DNA from: JAXGQD01 sp040766665
Lineage (GTDB): Bacteria > Bacillota > Clostridia > Saccharofermentanales > Fastidiosipilaceae
Reading direction: 5' to 3'
Assembly (NCBI GenBank): GCA_040766665.1
Contig: JAXGQD010000005.1
Coordinates: forward strand, 1-64,000
DNA length: 64,000 nucleotides
Shown: positions 60,349 to 64,000 of the stretch, piece by piece
Layout of the letters: every line of letters starts with the position of its first letter
How positions within the stretch are numbered: position 1 is the first letter of the stretch
Notes under the pieces: generated by a model
Told to the model about the DNA's origin: nothing
The model's database searches: none
The model's input: only the letters and a program-made list of their open reading frames with translations
Program-made: the position numbers and the translations under genes

Positions 60349-60966
60349 ATGTTTGCATATATAAAGGGTACATTAGTTGGAACAGATACAGATAGCATTA
60401 TTATCGATAACGCCGGGATGGGCTATCGTTTGCTAACTGCTCCGACACTCCTTGCTTCGTTTGGTAAAACGGGTGACGAAGTCACCGCATATACATCGGT
60501 AGTCATTCGCCAGGACGTCTTTCAAATCTATGCTTTTCCCAGCCAGGCGGAAGCCAAGATGTTTGAACTGCTACAGACCGTTAGTGGTGTGGGACCTAAA
60601 TTGGCTGCGATGGTACTTGGTACCTTTACGCCAGATAAGTTTGCTCTTGCTGTTTTGGCAGCTGATGCGAAAGCGTTAACGGCAGTGAAAGGCCTTGGTA
60701 AAAAGGGCGCCGAACGTCTCGTCCTCGAACTTAAAGACAAGCTTAAAGCAGGTGATATCGGCGGGAATTTTGCCAAAGGTGAAACGCTTGATTTACGTAA
60801 AGAACAGAGCGAACAAAATTCATCAATCTATGATGAATGCATCAGTGCGATGCTCGTCTTGGGTTATACCCCTTTAGTGGCTAAAGAAATGGTTGACCAA
60901 TCGTTTGATGGCCAATTGGACTTAGAGGAAAATGTGCGCAGGGCGCTGCGTCTCGCTGCACGTTAA
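60349..60966 (+). CDS. ruvA: Holliday junction helicase subunit RuvA
   Basis: A 205-residue tetrameric junction-binding protein. MFAYIKGTLVGTDTDSIIID starts the OB fold. The two helix-hairpin-helix motifs are LLQTVSGVGPKLAAMVLG near residue 71 and LTAVKGLGKKGAERLVLELK near 105. The C-terminal RuvB-binding domain follows the linker. GGGAAA precedes the ATG. Nine bases separate it from ruvC. Confidence 0.94.
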   Translation: MFAYIKGTLVGTDTDSIIIDNAGMGYRLLTAPTLLASFGKTGDEVTAYTSVVIRQDVFQIYAFPSQAEAKMFELLQTVSGVGPKLAAMVLGTFTPDKFALAVLAADAKALTAVKGLGKKGAERLVLELKDKLKAGDIGGNFAKGETLDLRKEQSEQNSSIYDECISAMLVLGYTPLVAKEMVDQSFDGQLDLEENVRRALRLAAR

Positions 60967-60982
60967 GGAAAGTAATTAAACG

Positions 60983-62104
60983 ATGGCAAGATATTTTGAC
61001 GAAGAAGGGGATATGAGCTCATTTTTGCCGGAAGACGGCGATTTGATGAGCAGTACCGCTGCGCTGGAAGATTCCGACGAAAACCGCTTGCGTCCCCTAA
61101 GCATGTCGGAATACTTTGGCCAGGATAAGGTAAAAGAGAATCTTAGTGTTTTCATTGAAGCGGCCAAACAGCGTTCTGAAGCCTTGGATCACGTTTTATT
61201 GTATGGTCCTCCGGGTCTGGGTAAAACAACCTTAGCTGGAATCATCGCTGCCGAACTGGGTGTCAATTTCAAAGTGACAACCGGACCGACCATTGAGAAG
61301 CCGGGTGACTTAGCGGCGATGTTGACCAATATGGATGAAAGAGACGTGCTCTTTATCGATGAAATCCACCGTTTATCACGTTCGGTTGAAGAAGTACTAT
61401 ATCCGGCCATGGAGGACTACATGCTCGACATCATGATTGGTGTCGGTCCTGGGGCCAGATCACTGCGCTTGCAGTTAAAGCAGTTTACATTGATCGGCGC
61501 CACGACCAGAGCAGGACTGCTTTCAGCCCCATTACGTGACCGCTTCGGAGTGGTTAACCGTTTAGAACTGTATAAGCCTGAAGAGTTGAGTCAGATTTTG
61601 ACCCGTGATGCAGCGATTCTCGGCATCGGCATTGATCAGGAGGGACTGAAACAAATTGCCATGCGCTCTCGTGGTACGCCGCGTATCGCCATCCGCCTCT
61701 TGAAACGCTTGCGGGATTTTGCCCAAGTGAAGGGTGACGGGGTCATAAATGGTGCCTTAGCCGATTATGGTTTGAACGCGCTTGATATCGACGAATTGGG
61801 CTTGGATATGGTTGACCGAAGACTGATGCGCAACATGCTGGAATATTTCGGCGGCGGACCGGTCGGTCTGGACACCCTGGCAGCAAGTACCGGTGAAGAT
61901 GCACGTACGATTGAAGACGTATATGAACCCTACCTGATGCAACAGGGCTTTTTGGCTAAGACACCGCGTGGGCGTGTGCTCACCAGAAGAGCTTGGGAAC
62001 ATTTGGGCGAAGTCTGCCCGGAAGACTATGAACACAATATGGGCAGTTTCGGCAAGTCAGTCAGCCGTCAGATGCGCATTGAAGACTACGAAAATGACAA
62101 TTAG
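60983..62104 (+). CDS. ruvB: Holliday junction branch-migration ATPase RuvB
   Basis: A 373-residue AAA+ motor. RPLSMSEYFGQDKVKENLSV begins the conserved region near residue 34. Walker A is LLYGPPGLGKTTLAGIIAAE near 71, Walker B is VLFIDEIHRLSRSVEEVLYP, sensor 1 follows in FTLIGATTRAGLLSAPLRDR, and the arginine-finger region is near 175-180. The winged-helix C-terminus includes PYLMQQGFLAKTPRGRVLT. The N-terminus is slightly extended. With RuvA and RuvC it processes Holliday junctions. Confidence 0.96.
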   Translation: MARYFDEEGDMSSFLPEDGDLMSSTAALEDSDENRLRPLSMSEYFGQDKVKENLSVFIEAAKQRSEALDHVLLYGPPGLGKTTLAGIIAAELGVNFKVTTGPTIEKPGDLAAMLTNMDERDVLFIDEIHRLSRSVEEVLYPAMEDYMLDIMIGVGPGARSLRLQLKQFTLIGATTRAGLLSAPLRDRFGVVNRLELYKPEELSQILTRDAAILGIGIDQEGLKQIAMRSRGTPRIAIRLLKRLRDFAQVKGDGVINGALADYGLNALDIDELGLDMVDRRLMRNMLEYFGGGPVGLDTLAASTGEDARTIEDVYEPYLMQQGFLAKTPRGRVLTRRAWEHLGEVCPEDYEHNMGSFGKSVSRQMRIEDYENDN

Positions 62105-62127
62105 TTGAACTCGCAATAATTGTAGGT

Positions 62128-62751
62128 ATGAATTTGTCTGAAACAATAACTCAAGAAAAGAAAAAAGTATTGATGCATGTCTGTTGTGGGCCCTGTGCGG
62201 AGTGGCCTCATGAAGCCTTACAAAAGGAAGGCTTTGAAGTAGATGCCTATTTCTACAATCCCAATATCCAACCTCAGGCAGAACTTGATAAACGCCTGGA
62301 AAATATGCGCAAGATGGCGAAACTGCATGGGATTAAACTCTATGAGGAATCACAAAGCATGGAAGCGTATTGGCGTTCTCTTGAGGGAAAAACGAAGAAA
62401 GAACATTGCCGCATTTGCTATAGTCTGCGTTTAAATGAAGCGGCACGTTTTGCAAAGCAGCATGGATATCAGTACTTAACGACATCATTACAGGTTAGTC
62501 CGTACCAGGATCAAAATCTTATTCGTCAAATTGCGATGCAAGCATGTCGTAACAACGGAATAGAATTCATTGAAAGACCATTCCTTGAGTCCTATCGTTT
62601 AGGGCAGGAAATGGCAAAATCTGACGAGCTCTATCGTCAGAAATATTGCGGCTGTATTTACTCACTTAATGAGACGAGCCCCAAGTTTAAATATAAACTG
62701 CTTAAAGGATTTGCTCTGCAGGAAACAGATCTTCCGGTGCGCGAGCCGTAA
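62128..62751 (+). CDS. queH: Epoxyqueuosine reductase QueH
   Basis: A 207-residue DUF208 protein that makes the last step of queuosine synthesis in tRNA. The metal and cluster cysteines are visible: VLMHVCCGPCAEWPHEALQ near residue 14, EHCRICYSLRLNEAARFAKQ near 92 and RQKYCGCIYSLNE near 172. SLQVSPYQDQNLI is a family block. A GTAGGT site is weak but positioned before the ATG. Its 3' end overlaps the convergent rqcH gene by 50 bases. Confidence 0.9.
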   Translation: MNLSETITQEKKKVLMHVCCGPCAEWPHEALQKEGFEVDAYFYNPNIQPQAELDKRLENMRKMAKLHGIKLYEESQSMEAYWRSLEGKTKKEHCRICYSLRLNEAARFAKQHGYQYLTTSLQVSPYQDQNLIRQIAMQACRNNGIEFIERPFLESYRLGQEMAKSDELYRQKYCGCIYSLNETSPKFKYKLLKGFALQETDLPVREP

Positions 62752-64000
62752 CAAAGACTGTTTTATAGTGATCGTAAATCACCATGCCGGGTTTCGCTCC
62801 GGCCGTTTTTTTTACTTCGCTGACCGGGCAATAGTCGACGGCTACTTTCGCTCCATAACCTCCTACGTTGGCTTTTGAAGCACGACTAAACCAGGCTGCT
62901 AGCGTTGCCGCTTCTTCAATGCTGCGATCCGGTACGTCTGCGTTACTCATGCCGCTGGCCAAAATAACATGTGATCCGGCTTCTTTACTGATGTGAAACC
63001 ATAAATCCTTCTTATTCGCGCTGCGCAAAGTCAGTTTGTCGTTTTGCATATTATTGCGACCGACCCAAATTTCGATACCATCGGAAGAGAGGTAGCGTCT
63101 CGGTCCCATGGTCTGCTGCATTGTTTGCTTCTCTGTAATACCGCCTCTGCGTCGCAGGGCTTTACGCTGATTGAAGCTCAGACCTTTGTTTTGTTCCTGT
63201 GCCGATTTTTCAGTAAAAAGCTTTTGTTGTTTCATCTCATCTTTTATCATTGCGAGATCCCCGACATTTTCGGAGTGTTCAATGCTGTCAAGCAAGGCGA
63301 TGAGGTAGCTACGCTTATCCTGATCCTCGCGTAAGTGTTGTTCGGCTGCTTTATTTTTACGCTTAAGTCGGTTATAGCGCGTGAAATAAGTCTGTGCATT
63401 CCAGCTGAGACTGCGATAGGAATTTAGAGGAATTACACGCTTTTGATTATGATTGTAAAAATCTTCGACCTCTAATTCCACGTCGCCTTCTTTCATGCGA
63501 TAGAGGTTAGCGAGAATCAGCTCACCCGCTTCCTTATGGGACTCATAAGCTTGGCTTTCGTTAAAATCCTGAGCATGTACCTGCAGGATTTTTTCATTAT
63601 GTTCGAAGAGCTGTTGCACACGCTTCAGTACGGCATTTTTTTGTTGCTGAAACCGATTGTCGTGATCTCTTTTTTGGTAAAAGTATGAAAGCATCTCCAT
63701 CGTAGTGGCAAAAGACTTTCTTTTACCCAAAGCTAAATCTATGACGTGGAAGTCATAGGGAAGCGTTTCTCGCTCGCTACGATAAAAGACGGAAGGCTTG
63801 ATATCAGCGCTTACGATACGAGTGAGCATATTTAAAGTCATCTGACTGAGTTTTTCCCATTGCAGTGCACTTAGCTGGGCGGGTTTGGTCCGCGGATCCA
63901 GCTCCGCGTCAAAAAGCATGGCTGTAATCATCAGGGGTGAAAAACCGGCAAAACAAGCCAAGAGCCCCTTCTCAATGGGCTTATGCAAATCCAAATCCTG
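62702..64000 (-). CDS. rqcH: NFACT/RqcH-family protein (fibronectin-binding FbpA-like), 5' end beyond the window
   Basis: The visible 433 residues are the middle and C-terminus; the N-terminus lies past 64000. Coiled-coil helices span the centre (FQQQKNAVLKRVQQLFEHNE, then ILALLDSIEH-like YLIALLDSIEHSENVGD). The NFACT-R domain follows with RYLSSDGIEIWVGRNNMQND, LTLRSANKKDLWFHISKEAG and SHVILASGM near the end. RqcH senses peptidyl-tRNA on split 50S subunits and adds C-terminal Ala tails for degradation (established in B. subtilis). The stop TAA is at 62702-62704. The earliest visible in-frame Met (63994) is internal and not the start. Confidence 0.9.
   Translation of the reverse strand, partial: QDLDLHKPIEKGLLACFAGFSPLMITAMLFDAELDPRTKPAQLSALQWEKLSQMTLNMLTRIVSADIKPSVFYRSERETLPYDFHVIDLALGKRKSFATTMEMLSYFYQKRDHDNRFQQQKNAVLKRVQQLFEHNEKILQVHAQDFNESQAYESHKEAGELILANLYRMKEGDVELEVEDFYNHNQKRVIPLNSYRSLSWNAQTYFTRYNRLKRKNKAAEQHLREDQDKRSYLIALLDSIEHSENVGDLAMIKDEMKQQKLFTEKSAQEQNKGLSFNQRKALRRRGGITEKQTMQQTMGPRRYLSSDGIEIWVGRNNMQNDKLTLRSANKKDLWFHISKEAGSHVILASGMSNADVPDRSIEEAATLAAWFSRASKANVGGYGAKVAVDYCPVSEVKKTAGAKPGMVIYDHYKTVFVTARAPEDLFPAEQIL

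Noticed and set aside
1..64000. CRISPR array or restriction/defence island
   Set aside because: No regularly spaced repeats of the right size and no cas, restriction or known defence genes were seen on either strand.

Overview
The window looks like chromosomal DNA of a low-to-mid GC Gram-positive fermentative anaerobe, most likely a clostridial lineage; species cannot be named from the sequence alone. The reasons are a cell-wall-anchored surface protein with a VPKTG sorting signal, strong AGGAGG-type ribosome sites with frequent GTG and TTG starts, a ferredoxin-linked 2-oxoacid oxidoreductase, a class A RNase P RNA and a tRNA-Ser. Two heme catalases, a bacterioferritin and an extradiol dioxygenase suggest an aerotolerant or oxygen-exposed life.

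Layout. 0-4 kb: a large pilin-repeat surface adhesin, followed by a probable group II intron scrap. 4.3-7.3 kb: AraC regulator plus an inositol/sugar-type isomerase and dehydrogenase. 8-16.3 kb: a catabolic operon (PLP ammonia-lyase, MFS carrier, Glu/Leu/Phe/Val-type dehydrogenase, four-subunit 2-oxoacid:ferredoxin oxidoreductase, ADP-forming acyl-CoA synthetase) behind a promoter overlapped by a perfect TGAAAC-N3-GTTTCA palindrome, with a convergent IclR regulator at its far end. 17-20.6 kb: DODA-type dioxygenase, AraC regulator and a URO-D-fold protein. 20.7-26.1 kb: an arsR-permease-thioredoxin-arsC operon and a metal-export group (P1B ATPase, metallochaperone, small unknown protein, Crp/Fnr regulator). 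26-33 kb: GNAT, PucR regulator divergent from an old-yellow-enzyme reductase, zinc-ribbon protein, Lon. 33.2-41 kb: IS21-like repeat remnants, ABC exporter, YigZ, NYN protein, FetAB, DUF1836, SGNH hydrolase, epimerase. 41-46 kb: complete Liv branched-chain amino acid ABC transporter. 46-51.6 kb: DUF368 transporter, 4-alpha-glucanotransferase, flavodoxin, rnpB, PurM, secreted nuclease. 51.7-59.3 kb: oxidative-stress group with two catalases and bacterioferritin among small housekeeping genes. 59.3-64 kb: a tRNA-adjacent palindromic element, tRNA-Ser(CGA), ruvCAB, queH and the C-terminal part of rqcH.

How it fits together. The 8-16 kb operon encodes a plausible full route from an amino acid to a free acid with ATP: deamination to a 2-oxoacid, ferredoxin-linked decarboxylation to an acyl-CoA, then acyl-CoA to acid plus ATP. 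With the Liv transporter this points to amino-acid fermentation.

A caution runs through the window. At least six genes carry single-base frameshifts (2-oxoacid oxidoreductase gamma, acyl-CoA synthetase, IclR, NYN protein, small catalase, ICMT-like methyltransferase), each repaired by one base and several in short homopolymers; fetB has an in-frame TAA. The clean continuation of family-like sequence after each break suggests consensus sequencing errors rather than gene decay, though raw reads are needed to tell.
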